Of a stretch of DNA of 64,000 nt, positions 8,419 to 16,477 are shown piece after piece (position 1 is the first letter of the stretch; each line of letters begins with the position of its first letter). The DNA is from Kluyvera genomosp. 1 (GTDB lineage Bacteria > Pseudomonadota > Gammaproteobacteria > Enterobacterales > Enterobacteriaceae), in the NCBI RefSeq assembly GCF_001266615.1, contig NZ_LGHZ01000006.1, forward strand, positions 43,302 to 107,301. The letters run 5' to 3'. Below the pieces are notes generated by a model that saw nothing but the letters and a program-made list of their open reading frames with translations, was not told the origin of the DNA and made no database searches. Made by a program: the position numbers and the translations under genes.

Positions 8419-8427
8419 TGTGGATAA
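8419..8427 (-). promoter_or_regulatory. DnaA box 1 in the nrdD leader
   Basis: TGTGGATAA on the plus strand is the complement of the consensus DnaA box TTATCCACA. It lies in the transcribed leader of nrdD and is the first half of a 13-base direct repeat TGTGGATAACCTG. Confidence 0.55.
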
Positions 8428-8495
8428 CCTGGGCCGCACTCAGGGGAAAGTATTGGTTAATGGAGCTATTACGCCAATTGTTGTTTTCCCACCGC

Positions 8496-8504
8496 TGTGG
8501 ATAA
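8496..8504 (-). promoter_or_regulatory. DnaA box 2 in the nrdD leader
   Basis: A second exact TTATCCACA (minus strand), same orientation, 77 bp from the first and 27 bases before the nrdD start; the flanking CCTG is also conserved between the two copies. Confidence 0.55.
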
Positions 8505-8531
8505 CCTGTTCTTATAAATAATGGAGTGATC

Positions 8532-10670
8532 ATGACACCGCATGTGATGAAACGTGATGGCTGTAAAGTGCCGTTCAAATCAGAGCGCATCAAAGAAGCA
8601 ATTCTGCGTGCAGCTAAAGCAGCGGGAGTCGATGACGCAGACTATTGCGCCACCGTCGCAGCAATCGTTAGCCAGCAAATGCAGGACCAATCGCAGGTTG
8701 ATATCAACGAGATTCAGACCGCCGTTGAAAACCAGCTGATGTCCGGGCCGTATAAGCAGCTGGCCCGTTCTTATATTGAATATCGCCACGACCGCGACAG
8801 CCAGCGCGAAAAGCGCGGCCGCCTGAACCAGGAAATTCGCGGTCTGGTTGAGCAGACCAACTCGGCGCTGCTTAACGAAAACGCCAACAAAGACAGTAAA
8901 GTGATCCCAACCCAGCGTGACCTGCTGGCCGGTATCGTCGCTAAACACTATGCGCGCCAGCACCTGCTGCCGCACGACGTCGTCATGGCGCACGAGCGCG
9001 GTGTGATTCACTACCACGATCTCGACTATTCGCCGTTCTTCCCGATGTTCAACTGTATGCTTATCGATCTGAAAGGCATGCTGACTCAGGGCTTTAAGAT
9101 GGGCAACGCGGAAATTGAACCGCCGAAATCCATCTCGACCGCCACTGCGGTCACCGCGCAGATCATCGCGCAGGTCGCCAGCCACATTTACGGCGGCACC
9201 ACCATCAACCGAATTGATGAAGTGTTAGCACCGTTCGTTGCCGCCAGCTTCAACAAGCACCGCCAAACTGCCGAAGAGTGGCAGATCCCGAACGCCGAAG
9301 AGTACGCGCTGTCTCGCACCGAGAAAGAGTGCTACGACGCCTTCCAGTCGCTGGAGTATGAAGTGAATACGCTGCATACCGCCAACGGACAGACGCCGTT
9401 CGTCACCTTCGGTTTTGGCCTCGGCACCAGCTGGGAATCGCGTCTGATTCAGCAATCGATTCTGCGCAACCGTATTGCTGGCCTTGGCAAAAACCGCAAA
9501 ACCGCGGTGTTCCCAAAACTGGTCTTTGCGATTCGCGATGGCCTGAACCACAAACCGGGCGATGCCAACTACGACATCAAACAACTGGCGTTGGAGTGCG
9601 CAAGCAAGCGCATGTACCCAGACATCCTCAACTACGATCAGGTGGTTAAGGTTACCGGTTCGTTCAAAACACCGATGGGCTGCCGCAGCTTCCTCGGCGT
9701 GTGGGAAAACGAAGAGGGCGAACAGGTACACGACGGGCGTAACAACCTTGGCGTGATAAGCCTGAACCTGCCGCGCATCGCGCTGGAAGCCAAAGGGGAT
9801 GAAGCCGCATTCTGGTCGCTGCTCGACGAGCGTCTGCTGCTGGCACGTAAAGCGCTGATGACCCGTATTGCGCGTCTGGAAGGGGTAAAAGCCCGCGTCG
9901 CGCCAATCCTCTATATGGAAGGCGCCTGCGGCGTACGTCTGAAAGCCGACGATGACGTGTCCGAAATCTTTAAAAACGGCCGCGCATCCATCTCGCTGGG
10001 CTACATCGGTATTCACGAGACCATCAACGCGCTGTTCGGTGACCAACACATGTACGACAGCGAAATGCTGCGTGAAAAAGGCGTGGCCATCGTCGCGCGT
10101 CTGCGTGAAGCGGTCGACCAATGGAAAGACGAGACCGGCTACGGCTTTAGCCTGTACAGCACGCCAAGCGAAAACCTGTGCGACCGTTTCTGCCGTCTGG
10201 ATACCGCCGAGTTCGGGCTGGTGAAAGGCGTGACCGACAAGGGTTACTACACCAACAGCTTCCACCTCGACGTGGAGAAAAAGGTTAACCCTTACGACAA
10301 AATCGATTTCGAAGCGGCCTACCCTCCGCTGGCGAACGGCGGCTTCATTTGCTACGGCGAGTACCCGAACATCCAGCACAACCTGAAGGCGCTGGAAGAC
10401 GTGTGGGACTACAGCTACCAGCACGTGCCGTACTACGGTACCAACACGCCAATCGACGAGTGCTACGAGTGCGGCTTCACCGGTGAGTTTGAATGTACCA
10501 GCAAAGGCTTCACCTGCCCGAAATGCGGTAACCACGACGCCGCCCGCGTCTCGGTGACGCGCCGCGTATGCGGCTATCTCGGCAGCCCGGACGCACGTCC
10601 GTTCAACGCCGGTAAGCAAGAAGAAGTGAAGCGCCGCGTGAAGCATCTGGGGAATGGGCAGTTAGGTTAA
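8532..10670 (+). CDS. nrdD: anaerobic ribonucleoside-triphosphate reductase NrdD
   Basis: Class III ribonucleotide reductase that makes dNTPs without oxygen using a glycyl radical installed by NrdG. The start at 8532 (MTPHVMKRDG) has GGAG just upstream and gives 712 aa, as in E. coli. Domains: N-terminal ATP-cone (about 1-95), the catalytic barrel, a C-terminal zinc site with CYECG and CPKCG, and the glycyl-radical loop RVCGYLGSPDARPFN near the end. The leader of about 180 bases carries two DnaA boxes and the promoter FNR and NrdR boxes. nrdG follows after a 218-base gap containing repeats. Confidence 0.97.
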   Translation: MTPHVMKRDGCKVPFKSERIKEAILRAAKAAGVDDADYCATVAAIVSQQMQDQSQVDINEIQTAVENQLMSGPYKQLARSYIEYRHDRDSQREKRGRLNQEIRGLVEQTNSALLNENANKDSKVIPTQRDLLAGIVAKHYARQHLLPHDVVMAHERGVIHYHDLDYSPFFPMFNCMLIDLKGMLTQGFKMGNAEIEPPKSISTATAVTAQIIAQVASHIYGGTTINRIDEVLAPFVAASFNKHRQTAEEWQIPNAEEYALSRTEKECYDAFQSLEYEVNTLHTANGQTPFVTFGFGLGTSWESRLIQQSILRNRIAGLGKNRKTAVFPKLVFAIRDGLNHKPGDANYDIKQLALECASKRMYPDILNYDQVVKVTGSFKTPMGCRSFLGVWENEEGEQVHDGRNNLGVISLNLPRIALEAKGDEAAFWSLLDERLLLARKALMTRIARLEGVKARVAPILYMEGACGVRLKADDDVSEIFKNGRASISLGYIGIHETINALFGDQHMYDSEMLREKGVAIVARLREAVDQWKDETGYGFSLYSTPSENLCDRFCRLDTAEFGLVKGVTDKGYYTNSFHLDVEKKVNPYDKIDFEAAYPPLANGGFICYGEYPNIQHNLKALEDVWDYSYQHVPYYGTNTPIDECYECGFTGEFECTSKGFTCPKCGNHDAARVSVTRRVCGYLGSPDARPFNAGKQEEVKRRVKHLGNGQLG

Positions 10671-10704
10671 GCTAACCATCGTTTTTTGCGGGTCGTTTTC
10701 CTCC

Positions 10705-10738
10705 TCAGCCCGGCCCTCTCCCGCAAGGGAGAGGGTGA
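10705..10738. repeat. CCCTCTCCC-type palindromic repeat (single)
   Basis: Perfect 9-bp stem CCCTCTCCC-GCAA-GGGAGAGGG followed by TGA. It belongs to the same family as the copies at 14489, 26103 and 31329. It lies just after nrdD, where it may shape the mRNA end. Confidence 0.75.
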
Positions 10739-10769
10739 AAACCAGCGCTCTCCCTTTACCTCTTTCCGC

Positions 10770-10880
10770 AAAGCAATTGGCGTTAGAGCAAGGCGGCAAA
10801 CGAAAGCATCCCGGGGAGCTTACTTTAGTCAGTGACCTGGGTGAGAGAGAGCGGCCAACGCTGCTATGGCGTCAATTGAG
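10770..10880. repeat. ERIC element between nrdD and nrdG
   Basis: The stretch has the recognisable ERIC order: AAGGCGGCAA, then a CCCGGGGAGCTTAC segment, AGTCAGTGAC, CTGGGTGAG and CGGCCAACGC. ERIC elements are imperfect palindromes of about 127 bp in enterobacterial intergenic regions, usually transcribed. The right edge is nine bases from the nrdG start, so it forms much of the nrdG upstream region. Exact ends are estimated. Confidence 0.8.
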
Positions 10881-10888
10881 AAGCAGAA

Positions 10889-11353
10889 ATGAATTACCAC
10901 CAATACTACCCCGTCGACATCGTCAACGGCCCCGGCACGCGTTGCACCCTGTTTGTTTCAGGGTGCATTCACGAATGCCCCGGCTGCTACAACAAAAGCA
11001 CCTGGCGGGTTAACTCCGGCCAGCCGTTCACCGTAGAGATGGCCGACCGCATCATCGCCGATTTAAACGACACGCGGGTTAAGCGTCAGGGGATTTCGCT
11101 CTCCGGCGGCGACCCATTGCACCCGCAGAACGTGGCGGAAATCCTCGCGCTGGTGAAACGGATTCACGCCGAATGCCCGGGCAAAGATATCTGGGTGTGG
11201 ACCGGCTATAAACTCGACGAACTGAATGCCGCGCAGATGGAGGTCGTCGACCTGATCAACGTACTGGTCGACGGCAAGTTCGTGCAGGATTTAAAAGACC
11301 CGGCGCTTATCTGGCGCGGCAGCAGTAATCAAGTCGTGCATCATCTGAGATAA
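10889..11353 (+). CDS. nrdG: anaerobic ribonucleotide reductase-activating protein NrdG
   Basis: Radical-SAM enzyme (154 aa) that generates the glycyl radical on NrdD. The CxxxCxxC cluster motif is seen as GCIHECPGCYNK (residues about 26-37), with the SGGDPL motif further on; it is close to E. coli NrdG over its full length. The ribosome site is weak (AGAAG) and lies at the edge of the ERIC element, so translation may depend on coupling or mRNA folding. Probably co-transcribed with nrdD. Confidence 0.96.
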   Translation: MNYHQYYPVDIVNGPGTRCTLFVSGCIHECPGCYNKSTWRVNSGQPFTVEMADRIIADLNDTRVKRQGISLSGGDPLHPQNVAEILALVKRIHAECPGKDIWVWTGYKLDELNAAQMEVVDLINVLVDGKFVQDLKDPALIWRGSSNQVVHHLR

Positions 11354-11371
11354 ATCGCTCACGTCAGCCGT

Positions 11372-13282
11372 TCAAAACCGGCTGACGCACTCCATCGCCA
11401 CCGTTTTAAACTCATCAAAGCTACGCGTTGCCGACAGGCGTGCCATCGCGCGCTCGCGCAGGAAGGTGACGAAAATATCGTAGATTGCCATCGCCTCTTC
11501 ATACTCACTTTTACTGATTGCCAGCAGGAAGATGATGTGTGCGGTTTCGTCGCCCCAGACAATGCCGTCAGGAGCTATCACGGTGTAGACCACCGTCTTT
11601 TTCGCCAGCAGTCCCAGCGCATGGGGCAGCGCGATACCATCACCCAGCATGGTGCTGACAATGGCTTCACGCTCGACCACCGAGCCATAAAACTCAGCGT
11701 CGACAAACCCTTCCATCTCCAACTGCTCGCACAGTTCGGCAAACAGCGTTTGCTGATCCATCTGGCCGTCAATCACCCGGAAATGGGCTTCGTCGAAGTA
11801 CTTGTTCAACATAAATGGCCGGGTGCGGTCCACCAGCACCAGCTTGCCGATTTGGTCAAGCTGATAGTCGGTCGGGAAAGGCGCGATGGTAATAACCGGT
11901 TTATCTTTTTCGCTGATGCGCGCGGTAGAGATAACAAAATCTTCCGTAATCATCTCCAGCTGTTCGTACTCACGCTGGGAGAGCGTGGCGACAATTTCCA
12001 CCTGCGGATACTTACGCTGCAAAATCGCTTCGATCATTCGCGCCATCGCATTACCCGCATCGCACACCAGCAGCACCTTTGGTTGGCGCTGATAGCCAAT
12101 GTTGTAGTGGCGCTCAAGGCCGACGCCGATATGCAGCACCAGAAAACCAATCTCGTTTTCGCTAATGGCGTACGGCGTGTATTTGCCCCAGCTGGAGACC
12201 GCCGCCAGCGTCATATCCCATGCCATCGGGTAGTGCTGTTTGATGTTATCGAGTAGCGGATTGGGGATCATTATCTGGTAACGCACGCGGGTAATCATGG
12301 TTTTGATGTGAGTTAGCAGATCCGCATGCAGCTGGGCATCATCCAGCAGGTTGTAGTTATATTGCTGATTGATATAGCGCAGGATGTAATTCACCAACGC
12401 TTCGTCATCATCGGCGCTGATAGTTTCCGGGTCCACATCCTGGACCTGGCGGGCGGCAATATGCACACACAGCCACTCTTCTTCTGCCGGTGAAAACGGC
12501 TTTCCGGCCAACTTTTGCAGCGCGAGTGCCACATCGTGGGCGACGTCACGTACGTTTTGCGCCACATCCTCGGCGCTAAAATCCGCCAGCGGAAAACCTT
12601 CGCTGACGCGACGAGCCACCACCGCGCCATACAGACAGAGAAAACGCTCGCCGGCATCGGTCAGGCGAACGCGGTGACGGGTCAGCGTCTCCTGCAGTAT
12701 CTCTTCAAGCTGCATCGGCACGCTGGCGTCAAATGCTTCTTCACAGATGAGCGGATTGAGCGCGCCTTGCTGGCTCAACTCCCACAGCAGATCGGTCAGA
12801 CAGGCGCGTAGCGACACTTCGCTGCCAAACAGCTTCATGCCGTGACGCGGGCGCGTCTCCAGGGTCAACTGATAGCGGGCAAAGCGCTCGCGCACCTCTG
12901 CCATATCGCTTTGCAGCGTCGCCCGGCTCACAAACCATTCGTCGGCCAAATCCTCAAGCTTGAGGGAGAAGGCCGAGGTGAGAAACCGCACCAGCAAAAA
13001 GTGGATACGGTCCTGCGCCGTACGCGGGATATTTTGTGGCTTAGGCGCCGTCTCTTCCAGCGTCTGAAAGCGCGATGGATCGTCGATTTTCAGCTGATAA
13101 CCACTGCCGCGCGTCAGCACAAACTGCGCGCCGTAGTGCATCAACAGCGCATTGAGCGCGGTGATGTCGGCGCGAACGGTACGGGTCGACACCGACAGCC
13201 GCTGCGCCAGTTCATCCTGCGGCAGCGTTTCGTTTTGCAGCAGGCTAAAGAGTTGCGCTAAACGTTGGTTGGGAAATCGCAT
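11372..13282 (-). CDS. BglG/MtlR-type PTS-regulated transcription factor (HTH-PRD-PRD-EIIB-EIIA)
   Basis: A regulator of 636 aa, last gene of the uncharacterised catabolic cluster. Order: HTH_11 DNA-binding domain (about 1-60), Mga-like HTH (about 85-150), two PRDs (about 190-290 and 295-395, with candidate phospho-histidines His274 and His384), an EIIB-like domain with CDAGN (Cys407), and an EIIA-like domain with LPHALG (His554). This is the layout of PTS-controlled activators such as MtlR and MannR. The cluster has no PTS EIIC gene, so the EIIB/EIIA domains probably read general PTS state. It ends 19 bases from nrdG (convergent). It could act on the palindrome at 20220. Confidence 0.85.
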   Translation of the reverse strand: MRFPNQRLAQLFSLLQNETLPQDELAQRLSVSTRTVRADITALNALLMHYGAQFVLTRGSGYQLKIDDPSRFQTLEETAPKPQNIPRTAQDRIHFLLVRFLTSAFSLKLEDLADEWFVSRATLQSDMAEVRERFARYQLTLETRPRHGMKLFGSEVSLRACLTDLLWELSQQGALNPLICEEAFDASVPMQLEEILQETLTRHRVRLTDAGERFLCLYGAVVARRVSEGFPLADFSAEDVAQNVRDVAHDVALALQKLAGKPFSPAEEEWLCVHIAARQVQDVDPETISADDDEALVNYILRYINQQYNYNLLDDAQLHADLLTHIKTMITRVRYQIMIPNPLLDNIKQHYPMAWDMTLAAVSSWGKYTPYAISENEIGFLVLHIGVGLERHYNIGYQRQPKVLLVCDAGNAMARMIEAILQRKYPQVEIVATLSQREYEQLEMITEDFVISTARISEKDKPVITIAPFPTDYQLDQIGKLVLVDRTRPFMLNKYFDEAHFRVIDGQMDQQTLFAELCEQLEMEGFVDAEFYGSVVEREAIVSTMLGDGIALPHALGLLAKKTVVYTVIAPDGIVWGDETAHIIFLLAISKSEYEEAMAIYDIFVTFLRERAMARLSATRSFDEFKTVAMECVSRF

Positions 13283-13304
13283 GTCGGTTCCTTCATATTA
13301 CGGC

Positions 13305-14456
13305 TTAAGGTTTTGCAGAAATCACCATCTGAGATGGGCTGCCGACCGGGGTATAGTCCGGCGCAAACGTCAGCTTGCCGTCCTTCGGCGCGACGCTAAA
13401 GCGGGTAATGTTATCGCTGCGCTGATTCATGACGTACAGCCAGCGCCCCTGACTATCCAGCGTTAAGCCGCGCGGATAGTCCCCACGGGTCCACACATCA
13501 TCCTGATGGCTCAGGCTACCGTCCGCCATCACGGTAAAGTGGGCAATGCTGTTGTGCAGTCGGTTAGCAACATACAGCTGCTTACCGTCCGCGCTGAGCA
13601 CCAGTCCAGCGGCAAAGCTAGTGCCTTTGTACTCTTTCGGCAGCGCCGAGACCGTTTGGCCTTCGCGCAGCAGGCCGCTTTGCTTATCAAGATGATAGAA
13701 GGTCAGCGTCGATGATTCTTCGTTAATCAACCATAGACCATCCCCGGCGGGCGTAAAGACAAAGTGGCGCGGCCCGGCTCCCGCGGAAGATGCCGCGATA
13801 TATGGCGGATCGTTAGGGGTTAACTTGCCGCTCGCGCTGTCGCGGCGGTATTGGTAAATCCGGTCCAGCCCCAGATCGGTGGAGTAGACAAACTTCCCGC
13901 TCGGGTCTGCCTGCACCATATGGGCGTGCGGGCCGTTATGGTCGCTCATGGCGAAACTGCCTTCCACCGCGGCTTCCGGTCGCTCGGCGCCCGCCGAGCC
14001 ATGATCCTGGTGCAAATCCACCGCATCACCGAGGCTGCCATCCGCTTTCACCGGCAGCACCGCAATGGAACCACTGACGTAGTTTGCCACCAGCAGATGA
14101 CGGTTATCCGGCGTTAGCGACAGATAAACCGGCCCGGCACCGCCGGACACCACCTGATTGAGGCTACTTAAGCTACCATCGTTGCCAATACTCCATGCCT
14201 GCACCACGCCCTTTTCCACTTCGCTGGCGGCATACAGCGTTTTGCCATCCTGCGAGACGGTCAGCTGCGCGACGTTAGGCAGCGAGCCGACCAGCGTTTT
14301 ATCACGTAGCTCGCCGGTTTTGTCGTCAACGGTAAAACGGTAAAGCCCTTCGCCGTTGGGATTGTAGGTCCCGACCCAGGCATACTCGGTTTGCGCGACG
14401 GCGCTGGCGGCAAGAAGCGAAAGTGAAGCAGCAAGCAGGTGATGGGCAGTTGGCAT
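13305..14456 (-). CDS. secreted lactonase-fold (7-bladed beta-propeller) protein
   Basis: 383 aa with a signal peptide (cleavage probably after ASAVAQ) and then repeated propeller blades of the Lactonase/Pgl family (repeats such as YVANRLHNSIAHF and YVMNQRSDNITRF). Family members hydrolyse sugar lactones such as 6-phosphogluconolactone, but E. coli Pgl is cytoplasmic whereas this one is exported, so a periplasmic aldonolactone is the more likely substrate (inference). It lies 22 bases upstream of the PRD regulator and 171 bases downstream of dgaF, with a repeat pair in the gap. It may open the lactone of the sugar acid the operon imports. Confidence 0.8.
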   Translation of the reverse strand: MPTAHHLLAASLSLLAASAVAQTEYAWVGTYNPNGEGLYRFTVDDKTGELRDKTLVGSLPNVAQLTVSQDGKTLYAASEVEKGVVQAWSIGNDGSLSSLNQVVSGGAGPVYLSLTPDNRHLLVANYVSGSIAVLPVKADGSLGDAVDLHQDHGSAGAERPEAAVEGSFAMSDHNGPHAHMVQADPSGKFVYSTDLGLDRIYQYRRDSASGKLTPNDPPYIAASSAGAGPRHFVFTPAGDGLWLINEESSTLTFYHLDKQSGLLREGQTVSALPKEYKGTSFAAGLVLSADGKQLYVANRLHNSIAHFTVMADGSLSHQDDVWTRGDYPRGLTLDSQGRWLYVMNQRSDNITRFSVAPKDGKLTFAPDYTPVGSPSQMVISAKP

Positions 14457-14488
14457 GGTGACTCCTTGATGATTCGGTGGGGGTTTTT

Positions 14489-14613
14489 CCCCTCACCCTA
14501 ACCCTCTCCCCTGAGGGGCGAGGGGACCGTTCGGTACATTTACGCACGAACGGCGCAAACGACACGGTAGGTTTTCTCCCTCTCCCCTATAGGGAGAGGG
14601 CCGGGGTGAGGGG
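14489..14613. repeat. paired CCCTCACCC/CCCTCTCCC element
   Basis: Left arm CCCCTCACCCTAACCCTCTCCC-type sequence and right arm GGGAGAGGG-CC-GGGGTGAGGGG are inverted copies of each other, each also forming its own small hairpin (CCCCT-GAGGGG; CTCCC-GGGAG). The same paired arrangement, about 125 bp long, recurs at 31329-31456. It resembles BIME-type REP pairs, and here it separates the lactonase gene from dgaF. Confidence 0.75.
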
Positions 14614-14627
14614 CAATCGGCACTATT

Positions 14628-15362
14628 TCATAGCTGTTTAGTGATCTCCAGCAGCTGACGTACGTCCGCCGGACGAGTATTACCGCTGGCTTTATCAATA
14701 ATCGAACTATAGATATGGGGAATAATTTTGCTAACACCAGCATCCAGCGCAATTTTCAGGATTTCGCCGTAATTTTCCAGATCGATACCGCCGGTCGGTT
14801 CCAGCCAAAAATCATGACGCGCGCAGGCCTGCGCCACGGCAACGTACTCGTCACGATGTTTCAGACCACCCATCGGGAAATATTTAATAGAGCTGCCGCC
14901 CATATCTTTTAGCAGCGCAATCGCGGTCTCCAGCGGGACAATGCCGTCAGGTGTCGTAGAGGACAGCGGGCCGGTGGAGATTTTCACCATGCCCACGGTG
15001 CCGGTCGGAGAGACCAGGCCGTTTACCACGGTTTCATTCTGCCCCAGCAGCGCGCGGCTGGTGGCCACGCCGGTGAAGACCTGGTTGACGTGCTGTGGCT
15101 GAACCTGGCGAGAAATTTCGCTGACCATCGCCGACTGGTTCGGATCGCCCGCACCGAGCCCGACGGAAAGCGCGTTATCAATCAGCTGCGCATATTCGCG
15201 CATGTCCGCTACCGCGCTTTCGATATCCGGGTAATTTTTGGAGAGCACGCCAACCAGCACGTGGCCTTCCGCCGCGTCATAAATCTCGCGCGCATTATCT
15301 TTGCTACCCGCAAGGACGTTCAGGCAGACGCGATCGCGATAAAAGTTTGGGGTCAGTTTCAT
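14628..15362 (-). CDS. dgaF: 2-dehydro-3-deoxy-phosphogluconate aldolase, DgaF family
   Basis: A protein of 244 aa of the KDGP_aldolase family (DgaF of Salmonella, EF_0839 of Enterococcus). It is expected to cleave 2-keto-3-deoxy-6-phosphogluconate to pyruvate and glyceraldehyde 3-phosphate. The barrel-like segments IKYFPMGGLKHRDEY and EPTGGIDLENYGEI are conserved. Its ATG overlaps the dgaE stop by 4 bases, indicating translational coupling: DgaE makes the KDGP that DgaF splits. The role comes from the family and context; the true substrate of this operon is unknown. Confidence 0.85.
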   Translation of the reverse strand: MKLTPNFYRDRVCLNVLAGSKDNAREIYDAAEGHVLVGVLSKNYPDIESAVADMREYAQLIDNALSVGLGAGDPNQSAMVSEISRQVQPQHVNQVFTGVATSRALLGQNETVVNGLVSPTGTVGMVKISTGPLSSTTPDGIVPLETAIALLKDMGGSSIKYFPMGGLKHRDEYVAVAQACARHDFWLEPTGGIDLENYGEILKIALDAGVSKIIPHIYSSIIDKASGNTRPADVRQLLEITKQL

Positions 15363-16477
15363 GCGTTTTTCTCCTTGTTAAGAACTTCAGCAATACGACG
15401 GGAGACAATCTCCAGCTGCTGCGCGTCCACGCTGCGAACATCGGCTTCGATAATGCCTTCGTTGGCCTTGTAGCCGCGGAAATAGATGGCGTACTCACCC
15501 TGCATGAGCGCGCTGACCAGCTCGCCGGTGGCGATACCGGTGACGGCTTCATCAAACTTGATTTCCGCACGGGCGATATCACGCCCGGCGCTATCCCACA
15601 CCACGCGCGCGGTGACGCCGTTTAGCGTATTCAGCTGTTCAATGAACGGGGTCATTTTGGCCACCATCTCGTCGCCGCTCTCTTTACGCGCCGTCAGATA
15701 ATGTTCAATGGCGCAGGTCAGCCCCAGAATGCCCTCTTTGCCCACTTTCATGGCGCGGCCAATGCCCATCGACTGGCGCTTCACCCACTCAACGTACTGG
15801 GTTTTACCAATCACCAGCCCGCTGGTTGGCCCTTCAATCGCCTTCGCGCCGCTGTAGATAACCAGATCCGCGCCAACGCGGTAGTAGCACTGCAAATCTT
15901 CTTCCGCCGCCGCATCCACAATCAGCGGCAGATTATGATGACGCGCCACCACCGCCGCCTGCTCAACGCTGAGCATGCTTTTCTGCACGCAGTGGTGTGA
16001 TTTGATATACAGAATCGCCGCCGTACGCGGGGTAATTGCCGCCGCTAACTGTTCTGCGGAGCATTCGTTCGCATAGCCCGCTTCCACCAGCTTACCGCCA
16101 CCCAGCGCGACCATGGTGCCCACCGGTGCGCCAAAGTTCACGTTGTGGCCTTTTGGCAGGACAATTTCGTTGTTCTCAATCGGCGTGACGTGGAGGTTTT
16201 CCAGCAGCCAGTCGCTGTCTTTGACCAGCACCGCCGCAACGGACTGCGCAATCCCCGCCGAAGCGCAGGAGACAACGGTCGCCCCTTCTACGTCCAGCAG
16301 CCTGGCAATGTAGTCACCGGTTTTGTTGACCAGATCTTTCATCTCAAAATACTGATTCATCCCCGCCATCGCGGCGTCCACCACTTCCGGGCGCGGCGTC
16401 GAGACGCCCAGCGCCGTCATGCGGCCGGAGGTATTAATGACTTGTTTTAAATTGTACTTCTCAAAAATTGAAGGCAT
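15359..16477 (-). CDS. dgaE: PLP-dependent ammonia lyase, DgaE/SelA-like
   Basis: A 372-aa fold-type I PLP enzyme related to SelA. DgaE of Salmonella deaminates D-glucosaminate 6-phosphate to KDGP and ammonia. The Schiff-base lysine is Lys212 in YSGAKAIEGPTSG, and Asp188 in LIVDAAAEED should bind the PLP ring nitrogen. It overlaps the amidohydrolase gene upstream by 17 bases and dgaF by 4, so the three form a coupled unit. A 2-amino-sugar acid is the likely substrate, and the upstream deacetylase suggests it enters N-acylated. Confidence 0.87.
   Translation of the reverse strand: MPSIFEKYNLKQVINTSGRMTALGVSTPRPEVVDAAMAGMNQYFEMKDLVNKTGDYIARLLDVEGATVVSCASAGIAQSVAAVLVKDSDWLLENLHVTPIENNEIVLPKGHNVNFGAPVGTMVALGGGKLVEAGYANECSAEQLAAAITPRTAAILYIKSHHCVQKSMLSVEQAAVVARHHNLPLIVDAAAEEDLQCYYRVGADLVIYSGAKAIEGPTSGLVIGKTQYVEWVKRQSMGIGRAMKVGKEGILGLTCAIEHYLTARKESGDEMVAKMTPFIEQLNTLNGVTARVVWDSAGRDIARAEIKFDEAVTGIATGELVSALMQGEYAIYFRGYKANEGIIEADVRSVDAQQLEIVSRRIAEVLNKEKNA

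Noticed and set aside
9225..10646. Long open frame antisense to nrdD (473 codons)
   Set aside because: It mirrors the codon structure of the strongly conserved NrdD frame, has no ribosome site and an unnatural composition; a shadow of the real gene.
11372..13282. Calling the regulator DgaR
   Set aside because: Salmonella DgaR is a sigma-54 activator with an AAA+ domain; this protein has HTH-PRD-EIIB-EIIA architecture and no AAA+ motif, and no -24/-12 promoter was found upstream of the operon.
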